64,000 bases of DNA from PSRJ01 sp963825305 (GTDB lineage: Bacteria > Acidobacteriota > Terriglobia > Bryobacterales > Bryobacteraceae), in NCBI GenBank assembly GCA_963825305.1, contig CAWGTA010000008.1, forward strand, positions 248,001 through 312,000, written 5' to 3'. The translations under genes were made by a program, and so were the position numbers. Positions 1 to 8,214 of this stretch are shown here, piece by piece (positions within the stretch are counted from its first letter, which is position 1; each line of letters opens with the position of its first letter). The notes below the pieces were generated by a model that had not been told where the DNA came from, made no database searches, and saw only the letters and a list, made by a program, of their open reading frames with translations.

Positions 1-777
1 TTGATCGAACCAGGCGTTCACTCTTCCGGCCAGGGTGCCCTGTCCCTTTGCGGCAATTACGGCGACTGGACCATTTTGGGACGCTTTTGAGTCGTAGTCC
101 TTCATTTCGACTTCGCGCGCGGCAAGCTCTGCTTGAACTCTGGCAGGCTCATCCCCGCCGGCGCGAGCGAGATCATGCTGCGCGTCGGCCAGCAAGTCCG
201 AGTCCAGTGCAAGCTGTGCCTTGGCAACTTCCAGGTCGTCTTGCGCCGTTTCAGCCGCGGCGGACTTCGGGTTGGCAGCCTGATCTGTCAGACTCTGTAC
301 CAGCGCTTTATCGTCGTTGACGACCTGTTGTAGTTTCTCTACACGCTGCGAGATGGCTAGCGCCTCGCCAGTGAGCGAGCCTTGCTTTAGGTTGGCGTAG
401 CGGAGCGCCGATGCGAACGCCTGGTCCACTTCGCGATCCGCGAAGCGCTCCGCCTGCATTGCGAACTCCTTTTCTTCCGCAGTAGTCGCGAGCGCCGCAA
501 GTGCCTGAGCGGTTTGCCACGGGCGCAAGTCCACATGCGTATTTCCGTTTTCGGCGAGGCGGCTGGCTTCAGCCTGCTGCTTCCTGAAGAATGGAAGTTC
601 CGCCACAGCATCGCGAGTGGCCCAGACAAGGGCCAGGGACAAGACGAGCAGAGCGACCAGGCTCGCCACGAGCAGGAGTCTCGTCCTGCCAAGGATGTCG
701 TGAAGGAGGGCCTCGGTCGCTTTCCTGATGGAGGAGCTGTCAGCCACTGACTTGATTGTTACAGCATTTAGCGGCAT
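1..777 (-). CDS. Membrane-anchored coiled-coil protein, partial (possible MscS-type channel N-terminus)
   Basis: An uninterrupted minus-strand frame of 259 codons runs from an ATG at 777 off the left edge, so the C-terminus is missing. Residues 1-30 are polar, residues about 31-52 form one hydrophobic segment (LLLVASLVALLVLSLALVW), and residues about 90-240 are Ala/Gln/Glu-rich with heptad character (KLQQVVNDDKALVQSL), which suggests a periplasmic coiled coil. From memory the layout resembles the long N-terminal region of acidobacterial mechanosensitive (MscS-like) channels, but the pore domain lies outside the window. The coding frame is well supported by its length and composition; the function is only a family guess. 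Confidence 0.7.
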   Translation of the reverse strand, partial: MPLNAVTIKSVADSSSIRKATEALLHDILGRTRLLLVASLVALLVLSLALVWATRDAVAELPFFRKQQAEASRLAENGNTHVDLRPWQTAQALAALATTAEEKEFAMQAERFADREVDQAFASALRYANLKQGSLTGEALAISQRVEKLQQVVNDDKALVQSLTDQAANPKSAAAETAQDDLEVAKAQLALDSDLLADAQHDLARAGGDEPARVQAELAAREVEMKDYDSKASQNGPVAVIAAKGQGTLAGRVNAWFDQ

Positions 778-1165
778 GCGTCGGCCTTTGTCAGAGCGCG
801 ATCTGCCGCCGACGGGAATACCTATACCTGGTGCGAAGTCCCCTTGCGTCCATTAAGCGCCGTGGATTGCGGCAATGCTCATGAAGCACAAGAGATTACA
901 AGCGTCCGGTGTTAAGTCCGGTCCACGTCAACTGGCGCGGCAATCGCTTTGCGCGGGGCACCGGGCGGCGCCGTGGCGGGAAGTTTCCGGCCCCCCTTTT
1001 TCGGGCTCGCCAGACGTGGAGCGCGCCCTTCACCGTAGCACCAGGTGATTCTGCTCTGGGTGCCGCAAAACTCTTTGTAGGCACGGTAATCCAGCGTGCC
1101 TTGCGCGGTCAAGAAAACCTCAGTAACATACCAGCCTGTGCCGAATTGGCTGTAAAGGAGCAACC
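778..1165. repeat. Intergenic spacer with a copy of a GC-rich dispersed repeat (934-1015)
   Basis: No gene is supported here. Positions 934-1015 closely match 5187-5270; both share the core GGCAATCGCTTTGCGCGGGG followed by a GCACCGGGCGGCGCCG palindrome-like block and GGCGGGAAGT. Overlapping ORFs in both strands are by-products of the repeat composition. A good Shine-Dalgarno (AAGGAG, 1155-1160) for the next gene closes the spacer. Confidence 0.6.
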
Positions 1166-1666
1166 GTGTCGACAAATCAAGTCAGTCTGGTCGAATATCC
1201 CAATCAGAGCATACTGCAAACGGAAGCATTCAAGGACAAGCGACTCATCAAAAAGGGGGGCATGTATCAGGTTGTCACCTACCTGGGAAACAGCAAGACG
1301 GACCCTGATCAGGTCGGCACTCCTCGTGGTCTGTACGACTTTGTGGTCCTGGCAACCCACGCTGACGCATGTTTTGTGCGCCGCGAACGGATGGACCGGA
1401 TGGCACGTCGTAGCAGCCAAAAGAAATCGATCAACGACGTCGATCGCGGCCACTCATCGATTGCTAAGGGCCAACCCGTTCTGATGGCCGGCACGATCGC
1501 TTTCGGTGGGGGAGTGACTACCGGCGATACACCAGCCGGCGAACTCATCTGGTGGGAGAATAAGTCCGGCCACTACTTCAAAGGGGGCGTCGCGCCTCCG
1601 TTCGCTAAATATCCCCTTTCGGGCAGCGCGCTAAAAGCGCATGTCCAGTACCAGACCAGCATCTGA
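1166..1666 (+). CDS. Small uncharacterised protein with a WxNxSGHY motif
   Basis: This is a 166-residue protein. The GTG start at 1166 is chosen because AAGGAG lies five bases upstream. It has no signal peptide or membrane segment. The N-terminal half is basic and polar; the C-terminal part has a glycine-rich stretch (GTIAFGGGV) and ends with ELIWWENKSGHYFKGG. A W-x-N-x-SGHY pattern recurs near the end of several uncharacterised bacterial proteins, but I cannot name the family. Several longer overlapping ORFs on the other strand look like shadows. It stands alone between repeat-filled spacers. The coding call rests on the ribosome binding site and the non-random motif. Confidence 0.55.
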   Translation: MSTNQVSLVEYPNQSILQTEAFKDKRLIKKGGMYQVVTYLGNSKTDPDQVGTPRGLYDFVVLATHADACFVRRERMDRMARRSSQKKSINDVDRGHSSIAKGQPVLMAGTIAFGGGVTTGDTPAGELIWWENKSGHYFKGGVAPPFAKYPLSGSALKAHVQYQTSI

Positions 1667-2503
1667 AATGCGCTGACGGGAGTCTGTTGTTGCCCATGAA
1701 CAAGTTTCAAGAGTGGGGCGGCGACCTCTGAATCGCAACCAGACCTGCTCAGCCGTCGCCGCCTACGACGTCGCTAGGGTCAGCTCCGTGTCACTGCACT
1801 TCGCGTGTGGCCCGCGGAGCTCATTGCATCAATCCCGTGAACTCAGTTCAACGGGGCTAAGGGCCAGTTCGCAGGCCTCGAGCCTTCGTGTTGAGTTGGT
1901 ACCGCGGCCATGGCGCCGCGAAAAGCCTGCGGGGATGTTCCATGCAGGTCTGCCCGTCGGCCGCGCCGGCGTACCGCTCGCTGACGACGCCGAAGGCGCG
2001 CCGCCGCTTAGGAGCGCGAATCGGCGGGGCGGGACGAACCGCACTGCCAGTTCCGCGCCTCCCGCGCCGGAAAACGGGGGGCCGGAAACTTCGCCGCGGC
2101 GCTCCAGTTCCGCGAGCCCGGCCTCGCCGGCGGATCGCTCGCTGCGACGCCGGAAGGCGCGCCGCCGCTTCGGAGCGCGAATCGGCGGCGCGGGAATCGC
2201 GGTGAGCTGTCGCAGCGCACCGGGCAGACGCCGCCAGCTGCGACGCAGGAATGCGGGCGCGCCTGCCGGGCGGGGTCGCCGACGTGGCGCGCGAATCCGA
2301 CGCCGAGGGCAGGGAGCCCCATGAAGGATTGGAAGAACCTCCAGCGAGCGCTTAAGTTCGCGACCGAATAGGCAAGGTGACGGGTCCTCTCCAACACGAT
2401 TCGATCTGGTCCGGCAATTCGCCAGGTAGAGCCCAGAGTGGTCGCCTAAAACCCTCGAATGACATCTGCCACATGGTTGCGTACGGTTTCAGGTTCGGTT
2501 CTC
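1667..2503. repeat. Long gene-free spacer with GC-rich dispersed repeats
   Basis: I see no credible gene. Positions about 1968-2045 and 2120-2215 are two degenerate copies of one unit: each has a CGCTCGCTG(A/C)(G/C)GACGCCG block, then AAGGCGCGCCGCCGCTT, then GAGCGCGAATCGGCGG. Related copies occur near 3740-3815 and 5165-5193. Arg/Pro/Ala-rich ORFs across it are typical of such repeats. Confidence 0.6.
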
Positions 2504-3622
2504 CTATTCGCCGCGACCGCTTAGCGGACCACGGATATTACCACTCAAGTCGTAAAAACCCGACACGTCTACAATTCCGTCATTCCACAGCACGGCGAAA
2601 TGCATCAAGGGAGATCCTGCTGGAGTATACATCCCGATCCCGCTCATCCAGACCTTGCCGCCCCAGACCGTGAGAAATTGAGTCGGCCCGTTGTTTGGGG
2701 CGTCTTGAAGTAAGTAGCTGTCCGTGAACCGTATGTAGTTGCCGGGGTTGTTATCCACCACCACGTAATCGTAGTTCATGGATCCGGGCGAGGCATAGTT
2801 CGGGTTTTCGAAGTGGCTTCCCCTCACCACAATCTGGGCCGCAGACACGCTGCCATTGCCAATCCTAAGCTGCGCCTGATCGAATGAGCAATCGGTAAAG
2901 ACAATTTCTTGTCCGCCGCCCTGAACCCACACGCTATTGGTATGTGGAGGCGGAGCATCCGCGAAGGTGACATGGTTGAAAACGATTTGCTCGCCGGCTT
3001 CCTCCAACCCGGAAACCAACAACAGATTGGTTCGTCCATCGCGCACCATCCCATGCTGGAAATACGCCAGCCAGGTATGCGAACCCATGATCAGGTTGGT
3101 GCCAAAACCCTGGATCTTGAAGTCCCGAAAGTCAATGCCCTCCGCCCCATTTTCGCCGCCAAAAGTCACACCGATCGTCTCCGTGCGATGGCCGGGGCCC
3201 GTCAGCGTCAGATCTCGCATACCGTGCCCCATACGGTGGCGAGCGCCATAATCGAATGTGATGGCGGTTCCGACGTATCCCGTATAAGTAAGAGTGACCA
3301 CGTCGGAAGGAAGGCCGACCAGGAGGACTGGCTTGTCTTTGGTACCGAACACTATCGGCGTGGCAAAGGAAGCGCTGGCTTTCACCACGATCACTCCTCC
3401 GTTGGCCGGCAGGCTGTCATAAAGGGCATTGATCTGAGTTCCCATGTCCACGCCGCGAACAGAAACCGTGTAACGTATGGAGGGACTGTCTTCCGGATAG
3501 AAGCCGATGCCCTGCGCTCCAATCGGGTCACTTGCGCGCGCCAAGGTACTGAGTGCCAGCCCCAAAAGCCCAAAAACGCCGATAGAGATCAGTCCGCTTT
3601 TAACGGTCTTCCACAACATCAT
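2504..3622 (-). CDS. Secreted right-handed beta-helix protein
   Basis: 372 residues. An N-terminal signal peptide (basic start, then ISIGVFGLLGLALSTLARA) is followed by a body rich in short beta-strand runs with Asn and Gly turns (QEIVFTDCSFDQAQLRI, AQIVVRGSHFENP, NYIRFTDSYLL), the pattern of pectate-lyase-like parallel beta helices. Such proteins act outside the cytoplasm on, or bind to, polysaccharides, but no catalytic signature can be assigned. It is a single gene between repeat-rich spacers, so the context gives no substrate. The ATG at 3622 gives a complete signal peptide; a second ATG follows immediately and is equally possible. Confidence 0.8.
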   Translation of the reverse strand: MMLWKTVKSGLISIGVFGLLGLALSTLARASDPIGAQGIGFYPEDSPSIRYTVSVRGVDMGTQINALYDSLPANGGVIVVKASASFATPIVFGTKDKPVLLVGLPSDVVTLTYTGYVGTAITFDYGARHRMGHGMRDLTLTGPGHRTETIGVTFGGENGAEGIDFRDFKIQGFGTNLIMGSHTWLAYFQHGMVRDGRTNLLLVSGLEEAGEQIVFNHVTFADAPPPHTNSVWVQGGGQEIVFTDCSFDQAQLRIGNGSVSAAQIVVRGSHFENPNYASPGSMNYDYVVVDNNPGNYIRFTDSYLLQDAPNNGPTQFLTVWGGKVWMSGIGMYTPAGSPLMHFAVLWNDGIVDVSGFYDLSGNIRGPLSGRGE

Positions 3623-4204
3623 TACTTTTCCCCGTCCCTACTCACGAAGCGTAAAATGTGTAAGAAATACCTCACGAAAGAGAGCGTCTTCCAGCTCCCG
3701 CGCCCCTAATCTGCCGCGCCGGCGGACCGCTCGCGACGACGCTGGAATGCCGGGTACGCGTGGGGCAGAGCCGTCGGCGTCCTCAGCTTCGACGCGCGAA
3801 TCGGCGGCGCGTCGTGACGCGGCACCCACACCAAAGTTAACCGACTTGTTATCAATAAGTGCCCCGCTTTTGGGCAGGTTGACATGGGCTCAGCCGCCGT
3901 CGACCGACAGCGGGTGCCTAAATCATACCTAACCATCCTGAAATTAATGAGTGCCCCGCATTTTGGGCCGGACCTACGCGGCAGCGCGCCGGGCGGATGC
4001 TGGCGACGCCGCCGCCACCGCGCTCGGGCTCCGCGTCCCCGTCTTCCGCCGTATCGGCGCAACTCCCGCCGCGACGCCGGGATGCCGAGCGCGCGTGGGG
4101 TGGATCCGTCGGGAGATCATTTTGACCCGGGCTTCGAACCCGGGAAGGGACACTGAGACTGACGTATTCTGCAACAATAAAATCCTTGAGGAGATAGCTG
4201 AAGC
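3623..4204. repeat. Spacer with GC-rich repeat and a short direct repeat
   Basis: No gene is supported. About 3716-3815 is another copy of the GC-rich repeat family. AGTGCCCCGC(A/T)TTTGGGC-type sequence occurs twice, near 3857-3877 and 3948-3969, each preceded by an AATAA/AATGA tract, making a direct repeat about 90 bases apart. A perfect hairpin with CCCGGG arms and a CTTCGAA loop lies at about 4127-4145. Confidence 0.5.
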
Positions 4205-4594
4205 ATGGAAAAACGAACTGTGGTTGGGCTGACATTAGCGTTGGCGATGACGTGCGCGCTCTTGGCGCAAAACCCCGCCATTAAACGTACCGTGGTGAAG
4301 ACCGGGGACGTATCGGTCCCTGGGCGCGAGGCAGTGATTGCTAATGTCGAGATTGCGCCGGGAGGTTCCGCTGGCCGTCATACCCATCCGGGCGACGAGA
4401 TAAGCTATGTGCTGTCGGGCGAAGGCGAGATTCTGATGGACGGAAATCCACCGCTGAAAGTCAAGCCAGGCGACGGCTTCATCGTACCCGGCGGTACGAA
4501 GCACGATGCACACAATACCGGCACTCAGCCGCTCAGGCTTGTCGGCGTGTACGTGGTCGAGAAGGGCAAGCCGCTCGCGACGCCTGCGCCCTGA
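4205..4594 (+). CDS. Exported single-domain cupin
   Basis: 129 residues. A signal peptide (residues 1-20, ending ALLAQ) precedes one cupin barrel: motif 1 is GRHTHPGDEISYVLSGEGE (metal-ligand His/His/Glu) and motif 2 contains PGDGFIVPGGTKHDAHN (second His). It probably lies in the periplasm. The substrate is unknown; such stand-alone cupins can be small-molecule binding or isomerase-like proteins. GAGGAG about ten bases upstream supports the ATG at 4205. A second exported cupin follows 51 bases downstream on the same strand with a similar tail (EKGKPLATPAP against EKGKQLTTPA), indicating an old tandem duplication and probable cotranscription. Confidence 0.85.
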   Translation: MEKRTVVGLTLALAMTCALLAQNPAIKRTVVKTGDVSVPGREAVIANVEIAPGGSAGRHTHPGDEISYVLSGEGEILMDGNPPLKVKPGDGFIVPGGTKHDAHNTGTQPLRLVGVYVVEKGKPLATPAP

Positions 4595-4645
4595 GCGGTC
4601 CCAGTCTCATCATCGAGTGCGGGACACTTGTCGTATTGTGAAGTC

Positions 4646-5044
4646 ATGATGACCCGCAGAGTTCTAATGGGATGCGTTAGCGGACTTGTACCTCCGCTTT
4701 TGAGAGCACAGAGCCCTACCAACGTTAAGACCGTGTTCCAAGGGGATGTGCCCGACATCAACCTAAAGGGATGGTCGGCCACCGCGGTGGAGGTCTCGTA
4801 TGGGCCAGGTGAAAGTTCTGTCGCGCACCGCCATCCCGGCATTACGCTCGCGTACGTTCTTGAAGGTGAAATCCGGTCGAAAGTCGGTGATGAGCCTGAA
4901 AGGACCTATACGGCCGGTCAAATGTTCCTTGAGACTCCGGGGCAGCTTCACGCAGTCTCACGCAACGCTAGCGCTAGCCGGCCGGCGAAGCTCCTGGCAA
5001 TTTTGCTCGCGGAAAAGGGAAAGCAACTCACCACGCCGGCGTAG
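4646..5044 (+). CDS. Exported cupin, paralogue of the preceding gene
   Basis: 132 residues from the ATG at 4646; a second ATG follows at once at 4649. The N-terminus MTRRVLMGCVSGLVPPLLRAQ is a signal peptide with an Arg pair. The cupin motif AHRHPGITLAYVLEGE keeps the two metal-binding histidines and Glu, and the second half has FLETPGQLHAV. The domain order and C-terminal tail match the upstream cupin, so this is a diverged tandem duplicate, probably in the same transcript and envelope-located. Its substrate is unknown. A frame extension to a TTG at 4628 is possible but unnecessary. Confidence 0.82.
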   Translation: MMTRRVLMGCVSGLVPPLLRAQSPTNVKTVFQGDVPDINLKGWSATAVEVSYGPGESSVAHRHPGITLAYVLEGEIRSKVGDEPERTYTAGQMFLETPGQLHAVSRNASASRPAKLLAILLAEKGKQLTTPA

Positions 5045-5778
5045 GCGTGAAGTGGACAGACGCTGGCACAACAGTCGGAGAGCGTGCGGCTGACCGACGG
5101 TCGCTCTCCGCGGCCGCCGCGGGGGGCGCGGGGCGCGGAAACATCACTGCAACGCCGTCTGCCGCCGTTTCGGAGCGCGAATCGGCGGCGCGGCAATCGC
5201 TTTGCGCGGGGCACCGGGCGGCGCCGCGGCGGGAAGTGTCCGGTTTCTCTGTTCGAGTCCCGGGAGACGCGACGCGCATTGCCCTCCCTCGGCCTAGCCA
5301 AAGGAATGGAACCGGACATCACAGGACTAATAATCGCGGCCGATTTTCAACGGAGTTTCAAGGAGCCTAGCCGATTCCCGGATCTATCCAGAGCCATTCC
5401 CAACTTCCGGCTAGCGCGTGATCCAAGCGATGGACGAGCTCATGAAAAGCTAGTAATGACGCGGGAATAGAACGACTGACCTGACAATGAGCCGATGCTT
5501 CTCGTGTTTTCGTGCGCCCGGCGCTGAAAAAAAAGTTCGTCTTGCGCACTCACAACCACTTTGACAGCGGACTCATTCAACTGTTTCTCCGTGGGGCGCG
5601 TGGGCCGTGTCAGGGTGGTTCGAGCTCTGATTTGCCGGTGGCGCGGAGGGGGGGTTGGTTTTCGACACATGATCGGGGAGCGGTCAACAGTGACAAAAGT
5701 CTCTAGCCCTCTGGTTGACAGCTTCCGGAGACCGTAGCAGTCCGGCTTTGACAACCTAAGACGATGCCAACGCCACCG
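5045..5778. repeat. Gene-free spacer with a GC-rich dispersed repeat (5165-5270)
   Basis: The left part holds the best-preserved copy of the GC-rich repeat, joining the GAGCGCGAATCGGCGG module seen at 2012 and 2175 to the CAATCGCTTTGCGCGGGG module seen at 940. From 5290 to 5778 I see nothing I can identify; the short ORFs lack ribosome binding sites and coding-like composition. Confidence 0.55.
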
Positions 5779-7080
5779 CTACTCGTCGTTTCGCCCGGCA
5801 GATGGCCGGAAGAGAAGAGTCAGTGAGAGGAAAGGCAGCCGGGCGGCGCTGTACTGGCCCGAGACGCGGCCGGCCCCCGGGCTAAGCCACCTCTCGATGC
5901 GGGCGACGCCCAGGTCGGTGTAACTGGCACTCAGTGCGACGGAGAAAGCCCGATTGATGTCGCGCGTCACACCCGCAGCAAAGCGCCATTGACGATCGAC
6001 GGGCAGGTCTGGAGTGCGATACCAGTCGGACACCGGCGAGCTGTCATGGGAAGCCCCGGTGTGAAGCGTGGTTCGGGCATTCACCAGCCATCGCAGGCCA
6101 GCGCCGACCCGCCAGGTGTCTCTCCAGTGACGATCCGTTACGACTGTGGAACCGTCGGGCGCCCGACTCTCTTGCCGTCCGAAGCGCTGCCAGTTGGTCC
6201 ATCCCGTGTCGGCCAGGAGCGCCAACTTTCGGTTCAACTCGCGGTAGAGGCTCACATTAGCTCCCTGAGGCAGGGAGAGCGGAACACCGGAAGAGGGGAA
6301 CACTGGCAGTACGGCAGCCATCGCAGGACTGATGTTCGCCGCCGTCACCGTGCCGGCTAGCGAAAAATCGACCGCCGACCGGTACGTGACCCCAATTCGC
6401 GTCCGCTCACCAGCTTCGAGCAAAGCACCCACATGAAATCCCGTTCCCCAGCCATGCAGGCGCAGGTCTACGTTTCCGTCACCCAAAGCCGGTTCGAAGA
6501 AATTGGGGACGGCGGCCCTCTGGGTCAATGAAGCCCGATCCAGGGAAAACCCCGCACCCAGTGAGAGCCAGGAACTCGCGCGATAACCCACCGAAGGACT
6601 GGCCTCGACCACCGCCAGGCGGACCTGTTGCATTGCGTAGCGTCCCACCCACCCGTCGTCAAAGCGTAGCCCCAGTCCAAATGGACTATTGAAACTAAAC
6701 CCGATACTGGCGCGGCTACCGATGCTCTGGGAGAGATAGACGCTCGGCACCAGGAACTCTCCCCCGCCATTCGCACCATTGGCTCCCGTAACGTTGGTCG
6801 CGCGATCGGCTCGAAATTGAGTTGATAACAAGTCGAGCTGGCCGCCCGCCATAATGTGGGACCCTGTGAGCCGCGTCATACCGGCCGGATTTAAGAACGA
6901 TGTGGAGGCATCGCTGGCGATGGCTGCCTGTCCGGCATAGGCTTCACCGAGATTGGGTGTTCCCACTTCGTAAACGGCCAGCCCTCCGCCTTGCGCCAGT
7001 AGCGAACCGGACGATGTGATTGCAAGCAGCGATACTACAGCCAGAACCGGCCGGGAGTGTGATTGGAGAGTCAGTGTCAT
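5779..7080 (-). CDS. FadL/OmpP1-type outer-membrane channel
   Basis: 433 residues from the ATG at 7080, which has GGAG six bases upstream; an in-frame ATG at 7092 would add four residues. A signal peptide ending SLLAQ is followed by the FadL hallmark: EVGTPNLGEAYAG, ASDASTSF, then NPAGM at about 64-68, and the body shows amphipathic strands of a beta-barrel. FadL-family porins pass hydrophobic molecules such as long-chain fatty acids across the outer membrane. The gene starts 38 bases after the methyltransferase stop on the same strand, so the two are likely cotranscribed and may act on the same hydrophobic compound (inference). Confidence 0.88.
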   Translation of the reverse strand: MTLTLQSHSRPVLAVVSLLAITSSGSLLAQGGGLAVYEVGTPNLGEAYAGQAAIASDASTSFLNPAGMTRLTGSHIMAGGQLDLLSTQFRADRATNVTGANGANGGGEFLVPSVYLSQSIGSRASIGFSFNSPFGLGLRFDDGWVGRYAMQQVRLAVVEASPSVGYRASSWLSLGAGFSLDRASLTQRAAVPNFFEPALGDGNVDLRLHGWGTGFHVGALLEAGERTRIGVTYRSAVDFSLAGTVTAANISPAMAAVLPVFPSSGVPLSLPQGANVSLYRELNRKLALLADTGWTNWQRFGRQESRAPDGSTVVTDRHWRDTWRVGAGLRWLVNARTTLHTGASHDSSPVSDWYRTPDLPVDRQWRFAAGVTRDINRAFSVALSASYTDLGVARIERWLSPGAGRVSGQYSAARLPFLSLTLLFRPSAGRNDE

Positions 7081-7118
7081 ATGTGGCTCCATGTTCCATT
7101 CAGACAGTGCAGTGAACG

Positions 7119-8078
7119 CTAGCTCGCCTTGGATACGAGCAGAAAGGTGATCGCATCATCGGGGTCGTCGAAGACCTGGCAGTCCGCCACCGAGTTTGTG
7201 GGAAGCGCCGCAGCCAATGCCCTCATGTCGGACGGGTTCCGGTAAATCAGATGCCAGTCCATGAACGCTTCCATATAGCCGCGATCGCGAACGCCGGTCA
7301 GGAAGTTCGGAATGAGCATAAGGCCACCGGGGCGCGTCATTTCGAACATGCGGCAGGTCAGCGCAGTGGCTGCCGGGGCGTTGAGATAGTCGAAGAGTCC
7401 GGCCGCGTAGACAAAATCAAACAGGCCCGGGTTCGCCTTGCCGGAGAGGATCTGACGCACCGAGCCGGGCATGGTCCGCACGCCTAAGTGAGCGTAGTCG
7501 CGGGCAACCACCGCCAGACTCGCTTCGTCCTGATCGAACGCTACAAAATCTTTGATTCTGCCAGTCTGCACGGCGCCCGACAATTCCACCTCGCGGAGAT
7601 GGCCGGCGGCCACCGCCAGCACACTCGCCGGCTCACGCCTGCCCACTTGGTCGATCAGTTCGGCGATCAGGCGGCGACGGTAGCGGACTCCCTGCTTAGC
7701 CGGACTTCTGTCGGTGGCGTGAAAGACTGCGCGGCCTAGCGGCGTGGCGTTGCGCACCGCGTGGTCGGCCTCGCCGAGCTTGTAGATGTAATCCATCATG
7801 ACGGCATCCCCGGCATAGCCGCGGGGCTTGGCAAAGGCGCGGTACGTAAATGGATCCTGGTGCAGCAGACTGCAAATCGGGTGGTTCTGGCAGGCACGCG
7901 CGTACGCTGGCCAGTTTTGGGGCTCCTGCTCGCGGCATGCTTTCAGGTCATCTATGAGTTCTTCCAATGCGGGCGCAATCCGCCCCGCCTGAAAGTGCTC
8001 GTGTGCGCTGTCTAGCGCCGCCTTTGCCTGGAAGAACGGCGCGGCTGAGGAAACGGTGATGTTGGTGATCGTCTGCAT
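7119..8078 (-). CDS. Class I SAM-dependent methyltransferase (possible fatty-acid methyl ester type)
   Basis: 319 residues. An N-terminal helical region of about 100 residues leads to a conserved block (NHPICSLLHQDP, AFAKPRGYAGDAVMMDYIY), then a Rossmann methyltransferase core (SVLAVAAGHLREVELSGA, FVAFDQDEASL, FDFVYAAGLFDYL). The PRGYAGDA block resembles, from memory, PhcB-like 3-hydroxypalmitate methyl ester synthases, but this needs a profile search. GGAGAG just upstream of the ATG supports the start. It is the first gene of a probable operon with the FadL channel and is transcribed divergently from the kinase gene at 8215. The first codons of this gene have a degenerate copy at 12197-12271. 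Confidence 0.82.
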   Translation of the reverse strand: MQTITNITVSSAAPFFQAKAALDSAHEHFQAGRIAPALEELIDDLKACREQEPQNWPAYARACQNHPICSLLHQDPFTYRAFAKPRGYAGDAVMMDYIYKLGEADHAVRNATPLGRAVFHATDRSPAKQGVRYRRRLIAELIDQVGRREPASVLAVAAGHLREVELSGAVQTGRIKDFVAFDQDEASLAVVARDYAHLGVRTMPGSVRQILSGKANPGLFDFVYAAGLFDYLNAPAATALTCRMFEMTRPGGLMLIPNFLTGVRDRGYMEAFMDWHLIYRNPSDMRALAAALPTNSVADCQVFDDPDDAITFLLVSKAS

Positions 8079-8096
8079 ATCTCTCTCCTGACAGGT

Positions 8097-8165
8097 AGAG
8101 CGCGGAAAACTGGCCAGACCCCTACGCAGTTCGCAACTTTTTTGGGCTTATAATGACGGTCTGAC
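8097..8165 (+). promoter_or_regulatory. Promoter region of kinase gene, copy 1 of a shared promoter
   Basis: TTATAATGACGGTCTG at about 8149-8164 contains a perfect TATAAT box preceded by a T-tract and GGGC. The same arrangement occurs before the sigma gene (TATAATGACCTTCTG, 11030-11044) and before the degenerate cassette (TATACTGGCGATCTG, about 12340-12354). Upstream, GCGCG-...-ACCCCTACG-...-GTTCG is also shared with 12291-12328. Intergenic between divergent genes. Confidence 0.6.
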
Positions 8166-8214
8166 GAAACGCAGAGAAAGGGCTGCGGGCCCTCGACATG
8201 CCGCAGCAGGCCCG

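Noticed and set aside
1713..2324. Plus-strand ORF of 203 residues, Arg/Ser/Pro-rich
   Set aside because: Repeats of RRxxGARIGGAG-type sequence come from the GC-rich nucleotide repeat; no ribosome binding site or domain.
4127..4145. Hairpin CCCGGG-CTTCGAA-CCCGGG as a tRNA T-arm
   Set aside because: The loop is not a canonical TTCRANN T-loop and no acceptor, anticodon or D-arm is found around it.
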